Shown here: positions 27,213 through 36,794 of the stretch, piece after piece
How the letters are laid out: every line of letters starts with the position of its first letter
How positions within the stretch are numbered: the stretch's first letter is position 1
Origin: Aliikangiella sp965214955
Lineage (GTDB): Bacteria > Pseudomonadota > Gammaproteobacteria > Enterobacterales > Kangiellaceae
DNA length: 64,000 nt
Assembly (NCBI GenBank): GCA_965214955.1
Contig: CBDCCU010000013.1
Location: 248,001-312,000 of the forward strand
Direction of reading: 5' to 3'
Notes under the pieces: generated by a model
Told to the model about the DNA's origin: nothing
The model's input: the letters and a program-made list of their open reading frames with translations, nothing else
The model's database searches: none
Program-made: the position numbers and the translations under genes

Positions 27213-28265
27213 CTAGCTGGTTACTATCACAATAAATTCATCTAAATGCTGGACAAAAAGCTTTACTAAGTTTGGATCAAACTGTGTTCCACTCATACTT
27301 TTTATATAATCTACTGCTTTGGGTATTGTCCAACTGTCTTTATAGCAGCGTTTATGGGTGAGAGCATCAAACACATCTGCCAAAGCAAGAATACGAGCAA
27401 AAATATGAATGTCTTCTCCTTTTAAACCATTAGGATAGCCAGAACCATCCCACTTTTCATGGTGCTGTAGTGCAATAATTGAAGCAGCTTCAAAGAGTTT
27501 TCGTTTAGAGTTTTGTAAAAATTCAGCACCTTTAATAGTGTGAGTTTTCATTACTTCAAATTCTTCTTCAGTTAACTTACCTTGTTTATGAAGTATCGCT
27601 TTGGGAATCGCAATTTTGCCTAAGTCATGCATTGGAGCCGCATGATATAGCGTATTGATTTCTTCTTCTTCGAGATAACCAACATAAGACGCGAGTAATT
27701 TGCACAGATCGGCAACCCTACGAATATGTTGACCCGTTTCGTCAGAAGTAGATTCCATCATTTCCATTAATACATAAATAAGTTCTCGCTGGTTTTCTTC
27801 TATTTCACTAAGAAAGCGTTCTCTTTGAATTTTATTTTTAATGGCCAGTTGTATGTTTTCTTGTTTGAGTAGTTTTTTAGAAGCTGAAAGTTGTATATGT
27901 GTTGCAACTCTGGCGAGTAGTTCTGCAGGATGAAATGGCTTAGTTACATAATCCACACAACCTAGCTCAAATCCCGCTGAAATTGAGTCGATATCACTTT
28001 TAGCGGTTAAGAAAATAATGGGAGTATCTTGATTAAGTTGTTCTTGTTTTAACCTTTTACAGACTTCAAAGCCATTGATGTTAGGCATCATAATGTCTAA
28101 CAAAATTAAGTCGAACTTTTGTTCTTGAGCACGTAGTAGGGCGTCAACGCCGTTAACCGCGTAAGAAAACGAATAGGAATCTTCCTTTAGAATATTTAAT
28201 GCTACTTGAATATTCTCTAGAATATCGTCAACTACCAGAATATTGAACCTGTTTGAATTATCCAA
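27213..28265 (-). CDS. Response regulator with HD-GYP output (RpfG-like)
   Basis: 350 residues: receiver domain (about 8-125, phosphoacceptor Asp in LILLDIMMPNING), a short coiled linker, and an HD-GYP domain (about 160-340) with MHDLGKIAIP, LQHHEKWDGSGYPNGL and DVFDALTHKRCY. All metal ligands seem conserved, so it should degrade c-di-GMP when phosphorylated. It is first in the operon with the hybrid kinase, which is the obvious partner. Ribosome-binding site GAGAG precedes the start. Confidence 0.94.
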   Translation of the reverse strand: MDNSNRFNILVVDDILENIQVALNILKEDSYSFSYAVNGVDALLRAQEQKFDLILLDIMMPNINGFEVCKRLKQEQLNQDTPIIFLTAKSDIDSISAGFELGCVDYVTKPFHPAELLARVATHIQLSASKKLLKQENIQLAIKNKIQRERFLSEIEENQRELIYVLMEMMESTSDETGQHIRRVADLCKLLASYVGYLEEEEINTLYHAAPMHDLGKIAIPKAILHKQGKLTEEEFEVMKTHTIKGAEFLQNSKRKLFEAASIIALQHHEKWDGSGYPNGLKGEDIHIFARILALADVFDALTHKRCYKDSWTIPKAVDYIKSMSGTQFDPNLVKLFVQHLDEFIVIVTS

Positions 28266-28483
28266 GATTTTTCTCTCGCCCCGATAACTATAGATTTATT
28301 TTAGTAGATTACGACCTTTATTGACAATTAGCAATCTTTACGAAATGGCTTTATATTTAGAGTGTGTTATTTTTTTAGACTGCTAACAGAGTGATTAACG
28401 TTTTTAGAGAGGTTAACGTATTTAGAGAGAAGCGCTATTAGAGGTGATATGATAAGTGAGATTGTTAACCCTAGTGACATGTC

Positions 28484-28515
28484 GATCACCTAACGTAGTT
28501 TTTAGCTAGGTGATC
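28484..28515. other. Inverted repeat (hairpin) downstream of trxB
   Basis: Arms GATCACCTA (28484-28492) and TAGGTGATC (28507-28515) around a 14-base loop. It is 3' to trxB on the minus strand and 5' of the RpfG-like gene. No T tract follows, so it may be an RNA-stabilising hairpin, a weak terminator, or a protein site. The rest of the 272-bp spacer shows nothing else. Confidence 0.45.
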
Positions 28516-28537
28516 AAATTAGTTAACTTAAATCAAT

Positions 28538-29494
28538 TTAATTGCCTTGTGCATCCAAAAACTTCTCAGCATCAAGCGCGGCCATACAACCAGCCGCCGC
28601 AGAGGTTACCGCTTGCTTATAAACTTGGTCGGCTACATCACCTGCCGCATAAACACCTTCTACGCTAGTTGCAGTAGCATTGCCTTGTAAACCGCTATTA
28701 ACTTTAATGTAACCATTTTCCATGTCTACTTGTCCAGCGAATATACCAGTATTAGGTTTATGCCCAATCGCAATAAATACACCTTCTAGATCAATTTGTT
28801 GGGTACTATCGTCTTGAGTGCTTTTTATTTGAATACCCGTTACACCCATGTTGTCGCCAAGCACTTCATCAAGGGTGTTATTCCAGTGAATTTTAATATT
28901 ACCGTTTTCTGCTTTTTCAAATAGGTGATCTTGCAATATTTTCTCTGAACGTAGTGAATCACGGCGGTGAATTAGGTGAACCTCTGAGGCAATATTGGAT
29001 AAATACAGCGCTTCTTCAACTGCGGTATTGCCACCACCAATGACTGCAACTTTTTTGTTGCGATAGAAAAAACCATCACAAGTGGCACAAGCGCTCACAC
29101 CTTTACCTTTAAAAGCTTCTTCAGAGGGTAAGCCCAAATACATCGCCGAAGCGCCAGTGGCAATCACTAAGGCATCTGCCGTATAAGTACCTTGGTCACC
29201 AGTTAAAGTAAAAGGGCGTTTGCTTAAATCGGTGGTGTGAATATGATCAAAGATAATTTCAGTACCAAAGCGAAGGGCGTGTTTTTCCATGCGCTCCATT
29301 AATGCTGGGCCTTGAACACCATCGTTATCACCTGGCCAATTATCAACATCGGTTGTGGTGGTTAATTGTCCACCTTTTTCCATACCGGTAATAATTACAG
29401 GGGATAAGTTAGCGCGAGCGCCATATACCGCAGCAGAATAACCCGCAGGACCTGATCCTAAAATTAATAATTTACAATGACGCGACTGAGGCAT
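28538..29494 (-). CDS. trxB: Thioredoxin reductase TrxB
   Basis: 318 residues, the standard size. FAD-binding GSGPAGYSAAVYGARANLSP at the N terminus, the redox-active C-A-T-C in SACATCDGFFYRN (about 136-139), NADPH-binding GGGNTAVEEALYLS, and a C-terminal AAGDVADQVYKQAVTSAAAGC. It reduces thioredoxin with NADPH. Close to lrp-ftsK-lolA-rarA, as in E. coli. Confidence 0.97.
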   Translation of the reverse strand: MPQSRHCKLLILGSGPAGYSAAVYGARANLSPVIITGMEKGGQLTTTTDVDNWPGDNDGVQGPALMERMEKHALRFGTEIIFDHIHTTDLSKRPFTLTGDQGTYTADALVIATGASAMYLGLPSEEAFKGKGVSACATCDGFFYRNKKVAVIGGGNTAVEEALYLSNIASEVHLIHRRDSLRSEKILQDHLFEKAENGNIKIHWNNTLDEVLGDNMGVTGIQIKSTQDDSTQQIDLEGVFIAIGHKPNTGIFAGQVDMENGYIKVNSGLQGNATATSVEGVYAAGDVADQVYKQAVTSAAAGCMAALDAEKFLDAQGN

Positions 29495-29577
29495 TTAATT
29501 CTCCAAATAATAATGGTTTTAACTCTATCAATATAGTTGTTTAAATAGAGGGATTTTAAAAATATTTGTTACAGTTT

Positions 29578-29655
29578 TAGAAACTAGAAACTAGAAACTA
29601 GAAACTAGAAACTAGAAACTAGAAACTAGAAACTAGAAACTAGAAACTAGAAACT
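29578..29655. repeat. Tandem heptamer TAGAAAC, about 11 copies
   Basis: Perfect head-to-tail repeats of TAGAAAC occupy 78 bases between yaiL and trxB. Related TAGCAAC repeats occur at 32205-32236 and 35387-35416. Such short repeats expand and contract easily by slippage; here they sit in the probable promoter region of trxB. Confidence 0.95.
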
Positions 29656-29664
29656 CAATATTCC

Positions 29665-30213
29665 TTACCACATCAAATCATCAGGGATCTGATAATCGGC
29701 ATAAGGATCATCTTCTTCTTGAGTATCGTCTTCTTTAACTTTGTTGTCATTAAGCAGCACTAAATACTCATCATCGCGTTCTTTGATTTTGTTATAAACT
29801 TCTGAAACCACAATTTTGTATTCGCTTTCTAGCTTTACAATGCCTAAGCGACCATTAGATAAAAACCGATGAATCTGATTTGAAACTTCTAGCGATTTTA
29901 TTGCGCCATTGTCAGAAAAGTTAAATGAAACAGCGGGTTTTCCAAGAGATTGAGTGTTTGACTCTATTAATTGTTTAATCTGCGCAGTAATGGCTTTTTG
30001 CTCGGCAATTGCGTTTTTTTCTTGATTTAAAGCGCGGGCTTTTTCGGCTTGCTCTTGTATGGTTTTTTGCGCTTCTAGCTTGCTTTGATCTTCTTGTTCA
30101 ATCTTATGCTTACGACTAATTTTAGCCTGTTTACGTTTGGCACTTTTCGCTTTAGTGGCTTTGTCTTTAGAAACGAGTCCAGCTTTTAGTAGTTGATCTT
30201 GCAGAGAAGACAT
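29665..30213 (-). CDS. yaiL: DUF2058 domain protein (YaiL-like)
   Basis: 182 residues. N terminus SSLQDQLLKAGLVSKDKATKAK and the following lysine-rich coiled segment are distinctive of DUF2058; the C-terminal domain (AVSFNFSDNGAIKSLEVSNQIHRFL ...) carries the SNGRLGIVKL motif. The end DDPYADYQIPDDLMW also matches the family. YaiL is a nucleoid- or ribosome-associated protein of unknown function. Single gene. Confidence 0.9.
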   Translation of the reverse strand: MSSLQDQLLKAGLVSKDKATKAKSAKRKQAKISRKHKIEQEDQSKLEAQKTIQEQAEKARALNQEKNAIAEQKAITAQIKQLIESNTQSLGKPAVSFNFSDNGAIKSLEVSNQIHRFLSNGRLGIVKLESEYKIVVSEVYNKIKERDDEYLVLLNDNKVKEDDTQEEDDPYADYQIPDDLMW

Positions 30214-30312
30214 TGGTTAATGCTCTTTTTTAATGAAATCTATTTGGCGATATGATGGAGTTTATTGGCTTGAAAAACAAGGGAGTTATTAAAAAGAAGT
30301 TTAGTTTTTTCT

Positions 30313-30340
30313 CGTTCCCACGCTCCCGCGTGGGAATGCA
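30313..30340. repeat. REP-like hairpin repeat
   Basis: CGTTCCCACGCTCCCGCG and following bases form a stem TTCCCACGC (30315-30323) / GCGTGGGAA (30328-30336) with loop TCCC, extended by TGCATACC. Sequences of this type (CTCGTTCCCACGCTC-like) recur in intergenic DNA of several gammaproteobacteria. Function unknown. Confidence 0.7.
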
Positions 30341-30373
30341 TACCAAGCCAAATAATTTCTAACTCTCCTTAAG

Positions 30374-30439
30374 CCCTCTCTTTCAAAAGAGAGGGGACTG
30401 GTTATTGGCTAAGATCTAGCTTCAAAAGAGAAGGGACTG
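30374..30439. repeat. Intergenic repeat pair with AAAAGAGA core
   Basis: CCCTCTCTTT-C-AAAAGAGAGGG (30374-30395) is a perfect hairpin followed by GACTG; a second similar half (TTCAAAAGAGAAGGGACTG) follows at about 30421-30439. Located in the 244-bp spacer between ald and yaiL with the REP-like repeat just upstream. No gene in this spacer. Confidence 0.55.
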
Positions 30440-30457
30440 ATTGTGCGGCTAAAAAGC

Positions 30458-31576
30458 TTAAACGCTTAAAGCATCAGCTGGTTCAACATATTCAAAACCT
30501 AAATTTTCAGCCACACTTTCACAAGTAACCATACCTTTATGAACATTTAAGCCATTCAGTAGATGTTTGTCAGCTTCTAATGCCGCTTTATAGCCTTTGT
30601 TGGCAATATTAAGGATATAAGGCAATGTTGCATTGTTAAGTGCAAAGGTAGAAGTGCGCGGTACAGCGCCAGGCATATTGGCAACACAGTAGTGAACAAC
30701 ATTATCAACAATATAAGTTGGCTCAGCATGAGTGGTGGCTTTTGAGGTTTCAAAACAGCCGCCTTGGTCAATGGCTACATCAACCACGGCAGAGCCTGGC
30801 TTCATGCGTTTGATCATATCAGCAGTTACTAATTTAGGTGCTGCTGCACCAGGAATTAAAACGCCACCAATCACTAAATCAGCCGATAAAACGTGTTGCT
30901 CTAGCGCATCTTTACTTGAGAATACGGTTTCTAGTTGTGCGCCAAACTGAGCATCTAAGCGTCTTAGCACATCAATTGAGCGGTCTAAAATGACTACATT
31001 TGCGCCCATACCAATGGCCATTTGTGCGGCGTTAGTTCCCACAACACCACCACCAATAATTACAACTTTGGCAGGAGATACACCGGGTACACCACCTAAT
31101 AACATGCCGCGACCCATTTTAGATTTTTCTAAGCATTGAGCACCTGCTTGAATAGACATTCTTCCTGCCACTTCTGACATTGGTGCTAGTAACGGTAAGC
31201 TACCTTGATCGCTGGTAACAGTTTCATAAGCAATACAAATTGCTTTGCTTTTAATTAAATCTTCGGTTTGAGGAAGGTCGGGTGCTAAATGTAGGTAGGT
31301 AAATAATATTTGGTCTTCGCGTAATCTTGCGCGCTCTTCAGCAAGGGGTTCCTTAACCTTTACAATCATGTCGGCTTCGGCAAATACTTTTTCGGCACTG
31401 TCTTTAATTTCGGCACCTGCGGCAATATAGTCTTCGTCGGTAAAACCAATACCAACACCAGCATTGGTCTCAACAATTACTTGGTGACCAAAACTAACTA
31501 CTTCTCTTACGCTGGCTGGCACCATGCCAACACGATATTCATGATTTTTAATTTCCTTTGGCACACCTATAAGCAT
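30458..31576 (-). CDS. ald: Alanine dehydrogenase
   Basis: 372 residues. N-terminal MLIGVPKEIKNHEYRVGM and the KVKEP and LFTYLHLA motifs carry the substrate-binding residues, followed by NAD-binding VVIIGGGVVGTNAAQMAIGMGANV and the catalytic HYCVANMPGAVPRTST. It interconverts L-alanine and pyruvate plus ammonia. Divergent from the lrp gene, so control by Lrp is plausible, as for other ald genes. Confidence 0.97.
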   Translation of the reverse strand: MLIGVPKEIKNHEYRVGMVPASVREVVSFGHQVIVETNAGVGIGFTDEDYIAAGAEIKDSAEKVFAEADMIVKVKEPLAEERARLREDQILFTYLHLAPDLPQTEDLIKSKAICIAYETVTSDQGSLPLLAPMSEVAGRMSIQAGAQCLEKSKMGRGMLLGGVPGVSPAKVVIIGGGVVGTNAAQMAIGMGANVVILDRSIDVLRRLDAQFGAQLETVFSSKDALEQHVLSADLVIGGVLIPGAAAPKLVTADMIKRMKPGSAVVDVAIDQGGCFETSKATTHAEPTYIVDNVVHYCVANMPGAVPRTSTFALNNATLPYILNIANKGYKAALEADKHLLNGLNVHKGMVTCESVAENLGFEYVEPADALSV

Positions 31577-31726
31577 AATAAAAGTCCTCTAAAAAGATGG
31601 TTAAGAATTAACAACATTTAAGTTGGCGCTAGTATACCTAGCCTTTAAAAGAATATCTTGCTGAAATACGGATTGTAATAGTAGAATAAACTTTAATTGT
31701 GTTAAATTTAAGAATAAAAAACCAAG

Positions 31727-32206
31727 GTGGCTGGCTTGGCTAGTGATATAGACCGAATAGATAGAGCGATTTTAAGAGAATTACAAAAAGATGGTCGCCT
31801 TGCCAATGTTGAGCTTTCTAGGCGGGTAGGCTTAAGTGCAACACCTTGTTTAGAAAGGGTTAAGCGTCTTGAAAAAGGCGGTTATATTACAGGTTATATG
31901 GCAAAAGTGTCGCCCGAAAAGCTTTATGCTGCCTTATTAGTGTTTGTAGAAATCCGCCTATCACGAACTTCTCCCGATGTGTTTGAGGAGTTTAAAAAGT
32001 CTGTTATTGACCTACCTCAGGTGTTAGAGTGCCACTTGGTTTCGGGTGACTTTGATTATTTAGTTAAAGCCCGTGTTGCTGATATGAAAGCCTATAGGCA
32101 ACTCTTGGGTGAAACCTTATTAACTTTACCTGGTGTGAGTGGTTCGCGAACCTATGTGGTAATGGAAGAAGTAAAAGAAAGTGGCATAATTGATATTCCA
32201 CAATAA
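31727..32206 (+). CDS. lrp: Leucine-responsive regulatory protein Lrp
   Basis: 159 residues. Winged helix near the N terminus (DRIDRAILRELQKDGRLANV, LSATPCLERVKRLEKGGY) and AsnC/Lrp effector domain with LVSGDFDYLVKARV. The shown start is GTG at 31727; TTG at 31736 has the better-spaced GGTGG and may be the real start. Global regulator of amino-acid metabolism. The stop codon lies within the start of the heptamer repeat, and ald is divergent; trxB-lrp-ftsK order is that of E. coli. Confidence 0.93.
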   Translation: MAGLASDIDRIDRAILRELQKDGRLANVELSRRVGLSATPCLERVKRLEKGGYITGYMAKVSPEKLYAALLVFVEIRLSRTSPDVFEEFKKSVIDLPQVLECHLVSGDFDYLVKARVADMKAYRQLLGETLLTLPGVSGSRTYVVMEEVKESGIIDIPQ

Positions 32207-32236
32207 CTAGCAACTAGCAACTAGCAACTAGCAACT
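32205..32236. repeat. Tandem heptamer AACTAGC, about 4.6 copies
   Basis: Four full heptamers plus AACT between lrp and ftsK, overlapping the last two bases of the lrp stop codon. Same family as the repeats at 29578 and 35387 (TAGAAAC/TAGCAAC). Confidence 0.92.
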
Positions 32237-32281
32237 TAAAACTTAAAATTTGAACTAAACCTCTTTAGGGCACAATCAATA

Positions 32282-34592
32282 ATGAATCAAAAGGTCGATT
32301 CTCAACAAACCGCCAACATTATGATGGTAAGAGTAAAAGAAGGTGGCTTTATCTTCTTAATTGCTATTGCTGTCTTTTTATTTATTGCTTTGTGGAGCTT
32401 TTCTCCTAATGATCCTGGTTGGACAGTTGCTAAAGAATCATTAGAAATTGAAAATGCCACAGGACGCGCTGGTGCTTGGTTTTCGAGTATTTTTTTACAC
32501 CTATTTGGCTATTTAGCCTTTTTGTTTCCCTTTATGGTGGCTTATTCGGGTTATTTAATTTTCAAAGAGCGTAAGTCGATATTGCCTAATAGCTGGCTAT
32601 TTTGGAGTTTTCGCTTTTTTGGCCTCATATTCACGCTTTTAGTTGGGGCGGCTATATCTTCACAGCACTTTGCCGAACCACAAATTGATTTTGGCTATTT
32701 GTCGGGAGGGATCTTAGGCCAAGCGATTGCCGATCTGTTCGTTAATTGGTTTAACCCTGTTGGCGCAACACTACTAATGCTGGCGGCATTTTTTTCTGCG
32801 ATGACTTTATTTACAGGGGTGTCATGGTTTCAGCTAATGGACTGGATAGGAAAATGGACACTCACTGGCTTAAACTGGATCACTAGCAAATTTATGGAGC
32901 TGATTGATCGTCGCCAAGACAATAAGGCACTTAAAGAAATTAAAAAGCAACGCGAAGTTATTTTTAAACAAGAAAAAGAGAAAATTGAAAAGCGACCTAA
33001 AGTAAAAATTAATAAAGAAGTTAATCGTATTGAGCCTAGTTTGCGCGAAGAAAAAGAAAAACAAGCTAGCTTGTTTGATGATGCGCCAGCCGAAGGTGAG
33101 TTACCACCCGTTAGATTACTCGATGAGCCAAAAGCCCAAACAGAGCGAATTTCAGATGATGCGCTAGAAGCACTTTCGAGGTTGGTAGAGTTAAAGCTTG
33201 CCGATTTTAAAGTAGAAGCACAAGTGGTTGCGGTTCATCCAGGGCCTGTGATCACAAGGTTTGAGCTAGATTTAGCCGCAGGGGTAAAAGTTGCACGTAT
33301 TGTAAACCTTGCTAAAGATTTAGCTCGTGCACTATCTAAAACTAGCGTAAGGGTGGTAGAAGTTATTCCGGGGTAAACCCTTTATCGGCATTGAAGTTCC
33401 CAATGAAAATCGCGAAATGGTGCGCTTAAAAGAAGTGATTGCCAGCCGCAATTTTGATAACTCTAAATCAAACCTGTCTATGGCTTTAGGTAAAGATATA
33501 TCGGGTGTGCCATCGGTGATTGATTTGATCAAAATGCCGCACTTATTAGTGGCAGGTACAACTGGTTCGGGTAAGTCGGTTGGTTTAAATGCCATGATTG
33601 TGAGCATTTTATATAAATCATCACCCGAAGAAGTGCGAATGATAATGATCGATCCCAAAATGCTAGAGCTTTCGGTTTATGAAGGTATTCCACATTTGCT
33701 AACGCCTGTGGTTACCGATATGAAGGAAGCGGCTAATTCACTGCGCTGGGCGGTTGCCGAAATGGAAAGACGCTATCGGTTAATGTCGGCACTTGGAGTA
33801 AGAAACCTAGCGGGCTATAACCGCAAGGTGAGAGATGCAATTAAAAAAGGTGAGCCAATTAAAGATCCGATTTGGCAACCAACCGACTCAATGGATGAAC
33901 AAGCACCTGATCTTGAAACGCTGCCTAAAATTGTGATTGTTATTGATGAGCTTGCCGACATGATGATGATTGTGGGTAAAAAGGTAGAAGAGCTTATTGC
34001 TAGAATTGCACAAAAAGCCCGTGCCGCAGGCATTCACTTGCTGTTAGCCACACAGCGACCTTCGGTGGATGTTATTACTGGATTAATAAAAGCCAATATA
34101 CCTTCGAGAATAGCCTTTCAGGTTTCTTCTAAAATTGATTCGCGCACTATTTTAGATCAAGTGGGGGCAGAGCAATTACTAGGACAAGGTGATATGCTTT
34201 ATTTGCCTGGCGGCACAAGTATTCCGATTCGCGTGCATGGTGCATTTGTTGCTGATGATGAAGTGCATAGAGTGGTTGCCGACTGGAAAAAACGTGGTGA
34301 GCCAGTTTATGAAGATGCCATTACCAGTGGCGCCCCCGATGTTGATGTACCAGGAATGCCAGCCGCAGAAGGCGCCGATGATGCCGAAAAAGATGAGCTT
34401 TATGATAAAGCGGTTGCCATAGTAACCGAGTCGCGCAAGGCGTCTATTTCTGGGGTGCAAAGGCGCTTAAAAATAGGTTATAACCGCGCCGCAAGAATGA
34501 TTGAAGAAATGGAAGCGGCAGGTATTGTCAGTGCAATGCAGTCGAATGGCTCGCGAGAAGTGCTAGCGCCACCACCGCCGCCAGCTCCATAA
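32282..34592 (+). pseudogene. ftsK: DNA translocase FtsK, split by one +1 shift
   Basis: About 769 residues if the shift is corrected. Four N-terminal membrane helices (about 20-185), a short charged linker, then the RecA-like motor: the first frame ends SVRVVEVIPG at 33376, and the second frame goes on with KPFIGIEVPNENREMV, AGTTGSGKSVGLN (Walker A) and IVIDELADMMM (Walker B), ending with the gamma domain (SISGVQRRLKIGYNRAARMIE). The frames join at GGGG (33370-33373) where GGG would restore the reading. FtsK couples division to chromosome dimer resolution; its N terminus is usually essential, so a sequence error is more likely than a real lesion. Confidence 0.88.
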
Positions 34593-34691
34593 TTAGCTAA
34601 GCTGAAATTTAATTTGTTTGATTCAGTTATTATTAAGCGCAATGATCCAAAATATCAAAAGCTAAATTGAGAAATTTTAAGGAAACTTATT

Positions 34692-35381
34692 TTGTTAAAT
34701 AATGGTTTAAAGTCAGTATTATTAAAAATAACACTCGTTGGTTTTGGTCTATTTCAATATGCTATCGCTGCCGAAAGCCCAAACAATGACGAGCAAAATA
34801 AAGCGGCACAAAAATTGGCTGAAAAGCTTGGCGGGCTTAAAACCTATCAAGCCAATTTTGAGCAACGGGTTAAAAATGAACATGGCAAAGAAATAGACTT
34901 TTCTTCTGGGTTTTTCACCATCGCTCGCCCTGATAGGTTTCGCTGGGAAGTAAAACAAAATTTTGAACAATTAATTATTGCCGACGGTAAACATATTTTT
35001 ACTTACGATATCGAGCTAGAACAAGTAACCGTACAAAACCAACTAAAAACCTTAGCTGACTCACCACTTTTATTACTAACTTCAAATGCACAGTCCTTAA
35101 GTGATGCGTTTGAAATTGAACAATTAAAATTTGCCCACGAAGAAGATAGCAATTTATTTAAGCTTACGCCAAAAGGCGAAAGTAACCTTTTTAGTAGAGG
35201 TGCATATTCTATTTAAAAATGGCGAAATTAATGAATTACTAATGGCCGATACTTTAGGGCAACAAACCAGCGTGCAGGTTTAGCAATATATTAAACTAAT
35301 CCAGCATTAGATGATTCTTTATTTGTTTTTAATGTGCCCGATGGCGTCGATATTATTGATTCTAGAGAAACTAATAACTAA
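34692..35381 (+). pseudogene. lolA: Outer-membrane lipoprotein carrier LolA, with 3 shifts
   Basis: Begins at TTG 34692 (AAGGAAAC upstream). The signal peptide and the LolA fold are clear: LGGLKTYQANFEQRVKNEHG, PDRFRWEVKQNFEQLIIADGKHIFTYD. The frame breaks near 35199 (AGAGG for AGAG), again at 35277-35278 and near 35285-35296; correct reading gives VHILFKNGEINELLMADTLG, then FSN...NPALDDSLFVFNVPDG to a stop at 35381. LolA carries lipoproteins across the periplasm to LolB. Lol genes are usually essential, so errors in the sequence are the simplest explanation. Confidence 0.87.
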
Positions 35382-35386
35382 ATTTT

Positions 35387-35416
35387 TAGCAACTAGCAAC
35401 TAGCAACTAGCAACTA
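35387..35416. repeat. Tandem heptamer TAGCAAC, about 4.3 copies
   Basis: Lies between the lolA stop and the rarA start (35425), directly in the translation-initiation region of rarA. Third locus of the TAGMAAC heptamer family in the window. Confidence 0.92.
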
Positions 35417-35424
35417 AGCAAAAA

Positions 35425-36794
35425 ATGTCAGACTTATTTGATCAAATTAACGAGCCAACTTTACCTAATTTAAAAGGTGAAGGCACAAGCACTGATCAAT
35501 TTCAGCCACTAGCTGCGCGTATGCGTCCCACCAAACTTAAAGACTATGCAGGTCAATCTCATCTTTTTGAAGAGGGTAAGCCGCTGTATGAAGCGGTGGT
35601 TAAGGGTAAGCTTCACTCCATGTTATTTTGGGGACCTCCCGGCACAGGAAAAAACAACTTTAGCAAAGTTAATCGCTAAACAGTCGGATTGTCATTTTAT
35701 TGCTATTTCAGCGGTACTTGGTAGCGTTAAAGATATTCGTGCCGCAGTTGAGCAAGCCAAACAACTTAAAACCGTCGGCAGACAAACTTTATTATTTGTT
35801 GATGAAGTGCATCGTTTTAATAAGTCGCAGCAAGATGCATTTTTACCCTATGTAGAAGATGGCACCTTTGTTTTTATTGGGGCAACCACCGAAAATCCCT
35901 TCATTCGAGGTCAATAACGCTTTGTTATCAAGGGCTAGAGTTTATGTATTAAAGTCGCTTGATGAAAGTGCGCTTAATCAAATTATTGCTCATGCCTTAT
36001 CAGACAAATTGCAAGGTTTAGGAAAGCTCAATTTAACAATAACCCCTGATGCACAAAATCTATTAACTCAGCTTGCCGATGGTGACGCCAGAAGAACTTT
36101 AAACCTGCTTGAAATGGCGAGTGATTTAACCAGTGAATCGAACAAAACCATTGATATTAAAATTATTCAAGCGGTTGCAGGTGAAAATATTCGCCGTTTT
36201 GATAAAGGCGGCGAAGCCTTTTATGATCAAATTTCGGCACTACATAAATCGGTTCGTGGCTCTAACCCCGATGGTGCACTCTATTGGTTTTGCCGTATGC
36301 TAGAAGCAGGTTGCGATCCTTTATATATTGCAAGGCGAGTCGTTAGAATGGCCAGTGAAGATATTGGCAACGCCGATCCTAGGGGGCTACAAGTGGCGAC
36401 CAACGCTTGGGATGTTCAGCAACGACTTGGCAGTCCTGAGGGCGAGCTGGCAATTGCTCAAGCGGTTATCTATTTAGCCGTAGCACCTAAAAGTAATGCA
36501 GTTTATAGTGCTTATAATGATTGTATGAAGCTCATAAAGTCAGGTGATAGCTTAGAAGTTCCGCTACATTTAAGAAATGCGCCAACTAAGCTGATGAAAT
36601 CGCTCGATTATGGCAAAGAATATCGTTACGATCCTAACGAGCCTAATGGTTTTTCCGCAGGGCAAACCTATTTGCCACCAGAAATAGAAGGTACATCATT
36701 TTATCAGCCCGTAGATCGAGGTATGGAAAAACAAATTCAAGAAAAAATGGCTTATTTAAAGTCACTAACTGATCAGCACTTAAAAAATCAATGA
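35425..36794 (+). pseudogene. rarA: Replication-associated recombination protein RarA (MgsA), with 2 shifts
   Basis: About 455 residues when corrected. First frame MSDLFDQINEPTLPN to Walker A FWGPPGTGK; shift at A6 (35649-35654), where A5 is expected; second frame LAKLIAKQSDCHFIAISAV and Walker B FVDEVHRFNKSQQD to GATTENP; second shift at CCC (35897-35899); third frame SFEVNNALLSRARVYVL to the C-terminal tetramerisation part. RarA is an AAA+ clamp-loader-like ATPase acting at stalled forks. Both shifts are +1 in homopolymers. Confidence 0.9.

Noticed and set aside
29578..29655. CRISPR array
   Set aside because: The unit is 7 bp without spacers; a simple tandem repeat. No cas gene in the window.
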